A stretch of 64,000 nucleotides of DNA from the NCBI RefSeq assembly GCF_026340465.1, contig NZ_JAPEPC010000001.1, forward strand, positions 2,421,501 to 2,485,500, given 5' to 3'. Numbering within the stretch: the stretch's first letter is position 1; each line of letters opens with the position of its first letter. The translations under genes and the position numbers were made by a program. The DNA comes from Streptomyces sp. NBC_01306. GTDB lineage: Bacteria > Actinomycetota > Actinomycetes > Streptomycetales > Streptomycetaceae. Shown piece by piece: positions 17,186-25,745 of this stretch. Under the pieces are notes generated by a model, which worked only from the letters and a program-made list of their open reading frames with translations, did no database searches and had not been told where the DNA came from.

Positions 17186-17506
17186 TCAGCGGCCGATGCT
17201 GCCCACCGCGTCCGTCACGGTCCCGGTCGGCAGACCGCCGAGGAGGCCCTTGTTGCCGCTACTGCCCTGGAGCGCCCGCTTCGCACCGCCGACCGTGTGC
17301 TGTCCGGACTGCACGGAGTTCCCCTTGCCGGCCGGGATCTTCGACGTGACCTGGTCCAGCGGGAGCGTGCTGGTGACCGAACCCAGCGTGCCCGTCACGT
17401 CCGGAGTGACCGGTACGACGGACGCAGAGGCGGTACCGGCGGCGGTCGCGGCGAAAGCGGCACCGAGAACGGCGACACCGAGGGTCTTGGCAGCAGACTG
17501 CTTCAT
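17186..17506 (-). CDS. Small secreted protein of unknown function
   Basis: A 106-residue protein with a signal peptide (MKQSAAKTLGVAVLGAAFAA, cleavage near ASA at about residues 26-29). The mature part is polar, rich in Gly, Thr and Ser, with no Cys and no recognised domain. ATG 17506 is favoured because of AAGGA upstream and the good signal peptide. It resembles the secreted protein at 7599-7979 in style (short, repeated Val-Pro/Thr-Pro start, VGSxGR-like end), so the two may be distant relatives. Confidence 0.8.
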   Translation of the reverse strand: MKQSAAKTLGVAVLGAAFAATAAGTASASVVPVTPDVTGTLGSVTSTLPLDQVTSKIPAGKGNSVQSGQHTVGGAKRALQGSSGNKGLLGGLPTGTVTDAVGSIGR

Positions 17507-17596
17507 GAGGAGAACGTCCTTGTGATGCGAGGGGAGGGGGAATTGAGCGGCTACGCAAGGTAGCCAGCCCGGCACGCCCCCCGCAAACGCGGCGAA

Positions 17597-17623
17597 GCGG
17601 CCGGGAAAGTCGCTCCCGGCCGC
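17597..17623 (-). terminator. Terminator downstream of add
   Basis: A perfect 10-bp inverted repeat (17597-17606 with 17614-17623), 7-base loop, 17 bases past the add stop. Confidence 0.7.
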
Positions 17624-17639
17624 CCGTTCGACGGTATGG

Positions 17640-18794
17640 TCAGCGCGCCCCAGCCGCGGAACCACTGGTCACAGCGGTCTGACGGAAGAGCCACTCGGCC
17701 TTGAGTTCCGCGTATCCGGGCTTGATGACGTCGTTGATCATGGCAAGGCGTTCATCGAAAGGAATGAATGCGGATTTCATCGCATTGACCGTGAACCACT
17801 GCATGTCGTCGAGCGTGTAGCCGAACGCGTCGACCAGGTGCTCGAATTCATGGGTCATGGTGGTGCCCGACATCAGCCGGTTGTCCGTGTTGACGGTGGT
17901 CCGGAAGTGCAGCTTCCGCAGCAGCCCGATGGGGTGCTCGCCGTACGAGTCGGCGGCGCCGGTCTGCAGGTTCGAGGTGGGGCACATCTCCAGCGGGATC
18001 CGCTTGTCCCGTACGTACGAGGCGAGGCGCCCCAGCTTCACCGTGCCGTCGTCGGCGACCTCGATGTCGTCGATGATCCGCACCCCGTGCCCGAGCCGGT
18101 CCGCGCCGCACCACTGGAGCGCCTGCCAGATCGACGGCAGCCCGAAGGCCTCACCCGCGTGGATGGTGAAGTGGTTGTTCTCCCGCTTCAGATACTCGAA
18201 GGCGTCCAGGTGACGGGTGGGAGGGAAGCCGGCCTCGGCGCCCGCGATGTCGAAGCCGACGACGCCCAGATCCCGGTAGCGGTTGGCGAGTTCGGCGATC
18301 TCCAGGGCGCGGGCCGCGTGCCGCATCGCGGTGAGCAGGGCGCCGACCCGGATCCGGTCGCCGTTCTCCCTGGCCAGCCGCTCGCCCTCGCGGAACCCCT
18401 CGTTCACGGCCTCCACGACCTCTTCGAGGGTGAGACCGCCCTCCAGGTGCTGCTCGGGGGCGTACCGGACCTCGGCGTACACGACGCCGTCCTTGGCGAG
18501 GTCCTCGGCGCACTCGGCGGCGACGCGCACCAGCGCCTCGCGGGTCTGCATGACGGCGCAGGTGTGCGCGAAGGTCTCCAGATACCGCTCCAGCGAACCG
18601 GAGTCGGCCGCTTCGCGGAACCAGACGCCGAGCTTGTCGGCGTCCGTCTCGGGGAGAGCCGTGTACCCGGTCGCGCGGGCGATCTCGATGATCGTGCCGG
18701 GGCGCAGGCCCCCGTCGAGGTGATCGTGCAGGAGCACCTTCGGAGCTCGGCCGATCTGATCCGTGGTGGGCGATTGCATGGTCTGGCTCGTCAT
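17640..18794 (-). CDS. add: Adenosine deaminase
   Basis: A 384-residue cytoplasmic zinc enzyme converting adenosine and deoxyadenosine to inosine forms. Motifs: metal-binding HDHLDGG near residue 23, the GDRIRVG strand, the zinc His and catalytic Glu in [17 protein letters not shown] with the active-site His, and [11 protein letters not shown] followed by [10 protein letters not shown]. Length is normal for the actinobacterial enzyme. The palindrome at 18811-18822 ends 17 bases before the ATG, so a bound regulator would sit in the core promoter/leader. A hydrolase gene diverges upstream. Confidence 0.97.
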   Translation of the reverse strand: MTSQTMQSPTTDQIGRAPKVLLHDHLDGGLRPGTIIEIARATGYTALPETDADKLGVWFREAADSGSLERYLETFAHTCAVMQTREALVRVAAECAEDLAKDGVVYAEVRYAPEQHLEGGLTLEEVVEAVNEGFREGERLARENGDRIRVGALLTAMRHAARALEIAELANRYRDLGVVGFDIAGAEAGFPPTRHLDAFEYLKRENNHFTIHAGEAFGLPSIWQALQWCGADRLGHGVRIIDDIEVADDGTVKLGRLASYVRDKRIPLEMCPTSNLQTGAADSYGEHPIGLLRKLHFRTTVNTDNRLMSGTTMTHEFEHLVDAFGYTLDDMQWFTVNAMKSAFIPFDERLAMINDVIKPGYAELKAEWLFRQTAVTSGSAAGAR

Positions 18795-18810
18795 CTGGGC
18801 ACTTTAGCCC

Positions 18811-18822
18811 CTACGCGCGTAG
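18811..18822. promoter_or_regulatory. Palindromic operator CTACGCGCGTAG upstream of add
   Basis: Identical over all 12 bases to the site before deoC at 4034-4045. It lies in the 103-base divergent gap between add and the hydrolase at 18898 and is much closer to add. Confidence 0.8.
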
Positions 18823-18897
18823 ATCGTGCCCCGTCGATATGTAACAGTGACCGTTCGGAAGGGTGGAGTACACCTCCGCTTCTGAGACTGTTCCGTT

Positions 18898-19659
18898 ATG
18901 GCACAGCAAGCACCAGCCCCGCCGGAAGCCAGGCTGGGACGGGCAGTTGGGGCAGGCGGGACACAGTCCGCGGTCAGCGGTGTGGTCCTGCTGCTCCCCG
19001 ACGGCGACCCGGTCTCCCGGCGCCGCTCCTCCCCCCTGCCGTACGCGTCCCTGCGCCCGCCGGCCCGCAGGCTGGCCCGCGCGGGCCGGGGCGACGGGCT
19101 CGCGGCCCATGTCGTGCGCTACCGCTTCCGCGGCTGGAACGGTACGGACGCACACCTCGCCGAGGACGCGTCCTGGGCGGTGGACGAGGCGCTGCGGCGG
19201 TACGGCGACGTCCCGGTCTGCCTGGCGGGCCACGGCATGGGCGGCCGCGCCGCGCTGCACGCCGCGGGCCACCACGCGGTCACCTCGGTCCTGGCCGTCG
19301 CCCCGTGGCTGCCCGACGACGACGTGGCCGCCGAGCCCGAACCGGTGAAGCAGCTGGTGGGGCGGCAGGTCCTCATCGTGCACGGCACCACGGACGCCCG
19401 CTCCGACCCCGAACTCTCCTACCGGCTCGCGGAACGCGCCAAGAAGACCAACCGCGACACCTGCCGCTTCGAGGTCCACTCCGACGGGCACTCCCTGCGC
19501 CAGCACCGGTCCGAAGTGGTGGCGCTGGCTTCGGACTTCGTACGGGGGGCGCTGTTCTCGCACGCGTACGCGCGGCCGGTGGTGGACGCGTTCGCGGCGC
19601 CGCCGCCGCTGGGGCTGCGGATGCCGCTGGCCGCGGGGTTCGGCCGGACGCTCCAGTAG
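18898..19659 (+). CDS. Alpha/beta-hydrolase-fold protein lacking the nucleophile
   Basis: A 253-residue alpha/beta-hydrolase: strand VVLLLPDG, RYRFRGWNG, a helix before VCLAGHGMGGRAAL, VLIVHGTTDARSDPE and SDGHSLRQH carrying the candidate acid and histidine. The nucleophile-elbow residue that should be Ser, Asp or Cys is Gly113 (GHGMG, codon GGC at 19234-19236). The other triad residues and the fold are kept, so it may bind a ligand without covalent catalysis, or use another nucleophile. It diverges from add; a link with nucleoside metabolism is not shown. Confidence 0.82.
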   Translation: MAQQAPAPPEARLGRAVGAGGTQSAVSGVVLLLPDGDPVSRRRSSPLPYASLRPPARRLARAGRGDGLAAHVVRYRFRGWNGTDAHLAEDASWAVDEALRRYGDVPVCLAGHGMGGRAALHAAGHHAVTSVLAVAPWLPDDDVAAEPEPVKQLVGRQVLIVHGTTDARSDPELSYRLAERAKKTNRDTCRFEVHSDGHSLRQHRSEVVALASDFVRGALFSHAYARPVVDAFAAPPPLGLRMPLAAGFGRTLQ

Positions 19660-19699
19660 CGGGGCGTCCGGCGGTGGGGGCGGCGGGGCGTTCCCGGTG

Positions 19700-20653
19700 C
19701 TACTCCGGCAGCAGCCGCCCCCGCCGCGCCAGCAGGAACTGCTTGAACGCGGCCACCGGGGCCGTGTCCGGATGTCCGTCCAGCCACGCCACCCCGATCT
19801 CCCGCACCGCCCGCGGAGCGGTCACCGCCAGCTCCACCACGCCCGGCCTGGCCACCGCGGGCGGTGGCAGCAGCGCCACTCCGAGCCCCGCGGCGACCAG
19901 CCCGCGCAGCGTCTCCGCCTCCTCGCCCTCGAAGGCGATCCGCGGGGTGAACCCGGCCTCGGCGCACAGGTCGTCGGTGATGCGGCGCAGCCCGAACCCC
20001 GGCTCCAGCGTCACGAAGGCCTCGTCGGCGGCCTCGGCGAGCCTGACCCGTCTGCGCCCGGCGAGCCGGTGGTCGTCCGGCACCACGAGCCGCAGCCGTT
20101 GCTCGTCCAGACGCCGGGCGACCAGATCGGGCGCGTCCGGCACCGGGGAGGTCAGACAGAGGTCGAGCTCCCCGGCGCGCAGCCGTTTGATCATCGCCTC
20201 GCCGTAGTTCTGGACGAGCTGGAACCGCACCCTCGGGTGGTCGGCCCGGAAGGCGCGGATCAGCCCGGGCACGGTCTCGGGGCCCAGGGTGTGCAGGAAG
20301 CCGAAGGTGATCCGGCCGGAAGCGGGGTCGGCGTCCGCCCGTACGGAGTCCGCGGCCCGCTCGACCTCCGTGAGCGCCCGCTCCACGGTCGACAGGAAGG
20401 TCCGGCCCGCGGGCGTCAGCGAGACGGAGCGGCCCCGGCGCGCGAACAGCGCCACGCCCAGGTCCGTTTCGAGTCTGACCATGGCGCGCGACAGCGTGGA
20501 CTGCGGCACCGACAACTCGTGTGCGGCCCGGGTGACATGTTCGTGGCGCGCGACCGCCGCGAAGTACGCCAGCCGGGGCGCGAGCAGGAGCTGGATGTCT
20601 TCTTCGTAACTACTGGGTGACAGCCGCGGCTGTGAGCTGTGCTGATGCGCCAT
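19700..20653 (-). CDS. LysR-family transcriptional regulator
   Basis: A 317-residue regulator. The N-terminal winged helix is typical (YFAAVARHEHVTRAAHELSV, then STLSRAMVRLETDLGVALFAR and LTPAGRTFL); the effector domain has GRITFGFLHTLG and FQLVQNYGEAM. ATG 20653 follows from the domain start. It diverges from an MFS transporter across 62 bases, a layout in which LysR proteins usually control the neighbour. The closest functional match is the Streptomyces type that regulates a drug efflux gene. Confidence 0.93.
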   Translation of the reverse strand: MAHQHSSQPRLSPSSYEEDIQLLLAPRLAYFAAVARHEHVTRAAHELSVPQSTLSRAMVRLETDLGVALFARRGRSVSLTPAGRTFLSTVERALTEVERAADSVRADADPASGRITFGFLHTLGPETVPGLIRAFRADHPRVRFQLVQNYGEAMIKRLRAGELDLCLTSPVPDAPDLVARRLDEQRLRLVVPDDHRLAGRRRVRLAEAADEAFVTLEPGFGLRRITDDLCAEAGFTPRIAFEGEEAETLRGLVAAGLGVALLPPPAVARPGVVELAVTAPRAVREIGVAWLDGHPDTAPVAAFKQFLLARRGRLLPE

Positions 20654-20670
20654 GGGAACGATTATGGCCA

Positions 20671-20685
20671 GTCCATGCATTGGAC
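20671..20685. promoter_or_regulatory. LysR-type operator between the LysR and MFS genes
   Basis: GTCCA-TGCAT-TGGAC is a perfect interrupted palindrome containing T-N11-A, the LysR box, in the centre of the 62-base divergent gap. Confidence 0.65.
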
Positions 20686-20715
20686 GCATGAGAACCCCGG
20701 ACCTACGTTCGGGGT

Positions 20716-22026
20716 ATGCCTCCTGCCAGTACCGGGGCACTCACCACCGTGAGTGCCTCCGCCGCGCCGTCCCTGCCCGAGCAGCTCACCCCCGGCCGCC
20801 CCGGCTACCGCCGCATGAGTTTCGCGCTCTTCTCCGCGGGCATGGCGACCTTCGCCCTCCTCTACTCGACCCAGGCTCTGCTGCCCGCGATCAGCTCCGG
20901 CCTCGGCGCCACGGCGGCCCAGGCCAGCTGGACGGTCTCGGCGGCGACCGGCGGGCTCGCCGTGTGCGTGGTGCCGCTGAGCGCGCTGTCCGAGCGGTTC
21001 GGGCGGCGGACGATGATGACGGCGTCCCTCTCGGTCGCCGTGGCCATCGGCCTGCTGGTGCCCTTCGCGCCGAACGTGAGCTCGCTGATCGTGCTGCGCG
21101 CCGTGCAGGGCGCCGCCATCGCCGGGCTCCCGGCATCGGCGATGGCTTTCCTCGCCGAGGAGGTGCGGCCCAAGGCGCTGGTCGCCGCGATCGGGCTGTT
21201 CGTCGCCGGGAACTCCATCGGCGGCATGAGCGGGCGCATCCTGGCCGGCTGGGTCGCCCAGGCCTGGGGCTGGCGCGCGGCGCTCGGCGCGCTCGGGCTG
21301 ATGTCGGTCGTCTGCGCGGTCGTCTTCCGGCTGATGCTCCCCCGGGCCCGGAACTTCACCGCGGCCCCGCTCGACCCGCGCGCCCTGGGCCGCACCGTCG
21401 CCACCCACATCGGCGACCCGCTGCTGCGCAGGCTGTACGCGATCGGCGCGCTCTTCATGACGGTCTTCGGCGCCGTCTACACGGTGATCGGCTACCGGCT
21501 GGTGGGCGCCCCGTTCAACCTGCCGCAGGGGCTGGTCGGCTCGGTCTTCCTGGTCTATCTCGTCGGTACGGTCTCCTCGGCGACGGCCGGCCGGCTCGTC
21601 GGCCGGCTGGGCCGCCGGGGTGCGCTGTATCTGGCGGTGTCGACGGCCGCGGCGGGGCTGCTGCTCTCGCTGTCCGACTCGATCGCCGCCGTGCTCCTGG
21701 GCCTCGTCCTGATCACCGCCGGGTTCTTCGCCGGGCACGCCGTCGCGTCCTCGTCGGTGAGCCGTACGGCGAAGACGGGCCGCGCCCAGGCGTCGGCGCT
21801 GTACCAGGCGGCGTACTACCTGGGCAGCAGCGCGGGCGGTGTGCTCGGAGCCGCCGCCTTCCACGCCGGGGGCTGGGCGGGCACCGTGGCGCTGGGGCTG
21901 CTCGCGCTGGCCGGCGTGCTGGCGATCACGCTGTACGGGTCGCACAGCGCGCGGGCGGCCGCACGGCGGACACCGGTGGGTGTCTCCCCAGCGGCGGGTT
22001 CCCCGAAAAGGTGGCCCGTCGGCTGA
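20716..22026 (+). CDS. MFS transporter, drug-efflux type
   Basis: A 436-residue protein with about 12 hydrophobic segments. The loop 2-3 motif SERFGRRTMMTAS (GxLaDrxGrkxxl type) is after TM2, and a matching GRLVGRLGRRGALYL lies in the second half. TM4 shows the LRAVQGAAIAGLPASAM segment found in proton-driven exporters. The likely role is proton-coupled export of a small molecule, controlled by the divergent LysR protein. Substrate unknown. Confidence 0.92.
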   Translation: MPPASTGALTTVSASAAPSLPEQLTPGRPGYRRMSFALFSAGMATFALLYSTQALLPAISSGLGATAAQASWTVSAATGGLAVCVVPLSALSERFGRRTMMTASLSVAVAIGLLVPFAPNVSSLIVLRAVQGAAIAGLPASAMAFLAEEVRPKALVAAIGLFVAGNSIGGMSGRILAGWVAQAWGWRAALGALGLMSVVCAVVFRLMLPRARNFTAAPLDPRALGRTVATHIGDPLLRRLYAIGALFMTVFGAVYTVIGYRLVGAPFNLPQGLVGSVFLVYLVGTVSSATAGRLVGRLGRRGALYLAVSTAAAGLLLSLSDSIAAVLLGLVLITAGFFAGHAVASSSVSRTAKTGRAQASALYQAAYYLGSSAGGVLGAAAFHAGGWAGTVALGLLALAGVLAITLYGSHSARAAARRTPVGVSPAAGSPKRWPVG

Positions 22027-22088
22027 TCCGTGTGCCGTTGTCAGTGGCCCCCTGTAGTTTCGGAATCGCTGGTGCGATCGGGACCGAG

Positions 22089-22124
22089 CCCGGAATCAAG
22101 CCCGGAATCAAGCTCGGAATCAGG
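22089..22124 (+). repeat. Three 12-bp direct repeats in the sigma factor leader
   Basis: Three tandem 12-base units (core CGGAATCAAG) at 22089, 22101 and 22113, with a weaker fourth, 28 bases before the sigma factor ATG. Confidence 0.7.
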
Positions 22125-22151
22125 CTCGGGAAACAAGCAGGGGGCACCCTT

Positions 22152-23129
22152 ATGAGCGACCTCGCGACAACAGACCTCGACGCGCGTCTTGAGGGACACC
22201 GGACGGAGCTCGCCGGTTACTGCTACCGGATGCTCGGTTCGTCCTTCGAGGCGGAGGACGCCGTGCAGGACACGATGGTCCGCGCCTGGCGGAGCTTCGA
22301 CCGGTTCGAGGGCCGTTCGTCGCTGCGCTCCTGGCTCTACCGGATCGCGACCAACGTCTGTCTGGACATGCTGAACGCGGGCAACAAACGGGCCCGCCCG
22401 ATGGATCTGAACGAGCCCACCCCGGTCGCGCAGGCTGCGCTCAACGCGCAGCCCGAGGCGGCCTGGCTGGAGCCGGTGCCGGACGGCCGGGTGCTGCCGT
22501 CCCTGGTGGACCCGGCGGAGAAGGCGGTCGAGCGGGAGACGATCCGGCTCGCCTTTGTCGCCGCGCTCCAGCATCTGCCGCCCAAGCAGCGGGCCGTGCT
22601 GATCCTCCGCGAAGTGCTCGCCTGGAAGGCGAGCGAGGTCGCGGAGCTGCTGGAGACCACGGTCGCATCGGTCAACAGCGCGCTGCAACGGGCCCGTTCG
22701 ACCCTCGCCGCGTGCGCACCGGCCGAGACCGACGCGGCAGATCCCCTGGACGAGGAGCAGCAGAAGCTGCTCGCCCGCTATGTCGCGGCCTTCGAGGGGT
22801 ACGACATGGAGGCGCTGACCGCTCTCCTCCATGAGGACGCCACGCTCTCCATGCCGCCGTACGACCTGTGGCTGCGCGGCCACGACGACATCGTCGGCTG
22901 GATGCTGGGCGTCGGCTCGGTCTGCCGCGGCTCGCGGCTCGTCCCGACGGTGGCCAACGGCACCCCGGCCTTCGCCCATTACCACCCGAGCGAGTCGGGC
23001 AAGGGGTTCGACCCCTGGGCGCTCATGGTCATCGAGATCACGGACGGCCGGGTCGCCGGGATCACCTCGTTCCTGGACACGGAGCGCTGGTTCCCGCTCT
23101 TCGATCTGCCCAAGCGCCTGGAGGAGTAG
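22152..23129 (+). CDS. ECF sigma factor with C-terminal SnoaL-like domain (SigG-type)
   Basis: A 325-residue sigma factor. Region 2: LAGYCYRMLGSSFEAEDAVQ with WRSFDRFEGRSSLRSWLYRI; region 4: LQHLPPKQRAVLILREVLAW and LLETTVASVNSALQRARSTL. From about residue 205 a SnoaL/NTF2-like domain follows (LLARYVAAFEGYDMEALTAL, MPPYDLWLRGHDDI), as in the mycobacterial SigG/SigJ groups. In such groups no separate anti-sigma factor is needed because the extra domain regulates activity, possibly by binding a small ligand. No anti-sigma gene is adjacent, in keeping with that. Confidence 0.92.
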   Translation: MSDLATTDLDARLEGHRTELAGYCYRMLGSSFEAEDAVQDTMVRAWRSFDRFEGRSSLRSWLYRIATNVCLDMLNAGNKRARPMDLNEPTPVAQAALNAQPEAAWLEPVPDGRVLPSLVDPAEKAVERETIRLAFVAALQHLPPKQRAVLILREVLAWKASEVAELLETTVASVNSALQRARSTLAACAPAETDAADPLDEEQQKLLARYVAAFEGYDMEALTALLHEDATLSMPPYDLWLRGHDDIVGWMLGVGSVCRGSRLVPTVANGTPAFAHYHPSESGKGFDPWALMVIEITDGRVAGITSFLDTERWFPLFDLPKRLEE

Positions 23130-23186
23130 CGGCGGGCCCCGCTCCGGGCTCCGGGTGGGCCGGGGGGAAGCCGCGGGGAGCCGCCC

Positions 23187-24548
23187 TCAGGCCTCGGCCA
23201 GGTGGCGTGGCGGACGCCGGTGGCGGCCCTCGGGCTCCGGTGCGAGGGCGATGCTGACACGCGGCACGCGCCGTGCGACCAGCGACACCGACATCGCACG
23301 GAACGCCGTCATCACCACGACGATCGCCGCGACGGCCAGCGTCACCGCAGCCCCGCCCCACGCGATCGCCGGACGGGGCCCCCAGGTCTGCGCCACCCAG
23401 GTCGCGGCCAGGGTGCCCAGGAACCAGCCCGCGCGGTAGACGAGTTGGAAGATCGCCATCACCCGGCCGCGGAACTCCGGCAGCGTCTGGAGCTGCGCCA
23501 GGCTGAGCAGGCCCGCCCGCAGGATGAGGGAGACCATTCCGACCGGCAGCAGCACCAGGCCGAGGGTCAGCAGGGACGGCATGGCCGCGGTGACGAGTTC
23601 GAGGATCCCGAGCAGGAGACTGCCCACCAGCACCGTGCCCAGCACGACCTTGGTCCGCCAGGTCAGCCAGGCCCCGATGAGGGAGCCGACGGAGATGACG
23701 GCGAGCAGAATGCCGTACGCCCCGGCCTGCCCGGTGAGTTCGCTGGACGTCAGTAGGAGCAGCAGCGAGGGGAGACTCGTGCCGAAGAGGCCGACGGTGC
23801 CGATGACGAGCAGCAGGAGCACGAGGCCGGGACTGTGCCGCACATATCCCCAGGCGCCACGCACCCGGGGGCGCCCGCCCGTCCGCGGGGGACGGGCGTG
23901 GAGTTGCGCCGGGCGGACGAGGAGGAGCGCTGTGAGCATCGTCAGGTAGGAGAGCCCGTTGAGCAGGACCACCCCGCCCAGGCCCAGCGCCCCCATGAGG
24001 GGGCCCGCCAGGGAGGAGCCGACGACCAACGACAGGTTGAGGATGACGTTGTTGAGCGTGACCGCCCGCCTGAGCAGGGCGTCGCCCGCGACTTCCGAGA
24101 CGAAGACCTGCTCCGTCGGCAGACCGATCGCGTTGATGCTGCCGACACAGAGCGCGCTGACCACGAGGTGCCACACCGCGAGCGATCCGCTGTACGCCAA
24201 CAGGCCCAGCAGCAGGGCCAGCAGAGCGAGCAGGGAGTGGGTGCACAGCAGCACCCGGCGGGGCGGGAAGCGGTCGGCGGCCAGCCCGCCCACCTGACTG
24301 AACAGCAGCATCGTGAAGATCGGTGCCGCGGTGACGACGCCGAGCACGATGGCGTTGTGGCTGAGTTGGTAGGTGAACCAGCCCAGGGCCACGAGCTGTG
24401 TGTTGGTGCCGATCTGGGAGACGATCAACCCGGCGTAGTAGAGCCGTGGATTACGGGACGCGAGAAGCCCGGGCGACGTTCCGACCGTCCCGTCCGGGGC
24501 CGCGTCGTCCGTTCCCCCCGCTGTTCCGCCTGTTGTCCCGTCCGTCAT
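23187..24548 (-). CDS. MFS transporter (EntS/MFS_3 type)
   Basis: A 453-residue membrane protein with about 12 hydrophobic segments. It shows the MFS loop motif GGLAADRFPPRRVLL and the TM4-5 pattern of exporters related to the enterobactin exporter EntS (ALCVGSINAIGLPTEQVFVSEV, NNVILNLSLVVGSSLAGPL). The ATG overlaps the stop of the glycosyltransferase gene by four bases, so the two are translationally coupled; export of a glycosylated product is a reasonable guess. A Thr/Gly-rich N-terminal tail of about 25 residues precedes TM1. Confidence 0.9.
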   Translation of the reverse strand: MTDGTTGGTAGGTDDAAPDGTVGTSPGLLASRNPRLYYAGLIVSQIGTNTQLVALGWFTYQLSHNAIVLGVVTAAPIFTMLLFSQVGGLAADRFPPRRVLLCTHSLLALLALLLGLLAYSGSLAVWHLVVSALCVGSINAIGLPTEQVFVSEVAGDALLRRAVTLNNVILNLSLVVGSSLAGPLMGALGLGGVVLLNGLSYLTMLTALLLVRPAQLHARPPRTGGRPRVRGAWGYVRHSPGLVLLLLVIGTVGLFGTSLPSLLLLLTSSELTGQAGAYGILLAVISVGSLIGAWLTWRTKVVLGTVLVGSLLLGILELVTAAMPSLLTLGLVLLPVGMVSLILRAGLLSLAQLQTLPEFRGRVMAIFQLVYRAGWFLGTLAATWVAQTWGPRPAIAWGGAAVTLAVAAIVVVMTAFRAMSVSLVARRVPRVSIALAPEPEGRHRRPPRHLAEA

Positions 24549-25552
24549 CCGGCGACCTGTGCGTACAGGTCGGACACGCCCTCCATGAAGGCGTCGGCCG
24601 ACAGCCGTTCCTCCGCCAGCGTTCGCACCGCCTGCCGGTCGCTCTCCAGTGCCTCGCGGATGTCCGCCATGACGAGGGACGGGTGGCGGTCGCTGTCGGC
24701 GCCGGTGAGGTTGTAGCGCAGGAGGGAGTCGATGTTGTCCGCCGTGATGGGGCCGGCGTAGTGGTGGCCCGCGCAGAGGGTCGGAATACCCGTCGCCATG
24801 GCCTCCATCGCACCGCGCCCGAGCGAGATCACCACGTCCATCTCCCCGAGGAGGTTGGGGATCGACTGGCACGGCACGTGGTTGATGAGGATGATCTCGC
24901 TGCCGAAGCGGTCGCTGATGTCCCAGAACCCGGGGCCGTCGCCCGCCACGTACACGAGGAGTTCCTCGCGGTCGATGTTCTCGATGATCCGGCCGAGGAG
25001 GGCCTCCCGCCCGGAGTCCAGCCGGCAGTAGAGCAGGACCCGCGGTCGCCGCGCGCCGCTCCTGTCGAGGACGGCGGGGAAACGTTCCAGGTCGACGCCC
25101 TGGTGGGCGAGGACCGCCCGGTCCGGGGGGAGGTACCTGCGCTGTAGTGACAGCGCGTTCTCCGTCATGCACAGGAAGCGCTCGCAGCGCGAGACAAGGT
25201 AGTCGGACGAGCGGCGACCCGCGTGGTGGACGATCCTGAACGCCGGTATCTGCTCGTCGAACTGCATCAGCATCTCGTCCGGCACCTCGTCGACCAGGAT
25301 CAGATCGGTCTTGTCCGACGGATCCGTCTCCTCCCTCACGGTGACGGCGTCCATGCCGCGGAACGTCGAGGTCAGGGCGAAGCTGGCGGGGGTGTCGACG
25401 ACGAGCCGCACGGTGTGGCCCGCTCTGCTCATGGTCCGGATCAGGTCGAGGACGAAGCTGTGCTGGCCGTAGGTGTGGAAGCGCCCGTGCCGGCTGTACT
25501 TTCCGTCGTAGATGGCGTTGCTGCCGGTGGCGAGCAGGTAGGTGATGTGCAC
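24545..25552 (-). CDS. GT-B fold glycosyltransferase-like protein
   Basis: A 335-residue protein. The N-terminal half starts MHITYLLATGSNAIYDGKYS and has the Rossmann pattern of GT4-type enzymes (FVLDLIRTMSRAGHTVRLVV); the second half has RPRVLLYCRLDSGREALL, a strand LLVYVAGDGPG, and VVISLGRGAMEAMATGIPTL, corresponding to the nucleotide-sugar binding E-x7-E region. Acceptor and donor are unknown. It is coupled to the MFS exporter and lies downstream of a GNAT gene in the same direction, across a 193-base gap without a gene. Confidence 0.78.
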   Translation of the reverse strand: MHITYLLATGSNAIYDGKYSRHGRFHTYGQHSFVLDLIRTMSRAGHTVRLVVDTPASFALTSTFRGMDAVTVREETDPSDKTDLILVDEVPDEMLMQFDEQIPAFRIVHHAGRRSSDYLVSRCERFLCMTENALSLQRRYLPPDRAVLAHQGVDLERFPAVLDRSGARRPRVLLYCRLDSGREALLGRIIENIDREELLVYVAGDGPGFWDISDRFGSEIILINHVPCQSIPNLLGEMDVVISLGRGAMEAMATGIPTLCAGHHYAGPITADNIDSLLRYNLTGADSDRHPSLVMADIREALESDRQAVRTLAEERLSADAFMEGVSDLYAQVAG

Positions 25553-25745
25553 GCTTCCTCATCGGGTCGCTGAGTGGGGGGGGCGGGGCGTGGACCGTGC
25601 CCTGATGCCGGACACGCCTAGGGGCGGCGGCTCCATGCGGAGCCGTCGCTCTTTCAAGGCAGTTGGTGGCGGGGTGTCCTGACGGCGGACGGGCGTCGGC
25701 CGTGCTGCGTGGGCAGACGGCGCGGCGCGTGGGCGAAGGGCGCGG

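Noticed and set aside
17838..20207. Open frame of 789 codons on the plus strand
   Set aside because: It is antisense to add and runs through the hydrolase and LysR genes in the wrong frame; no motif supports it.
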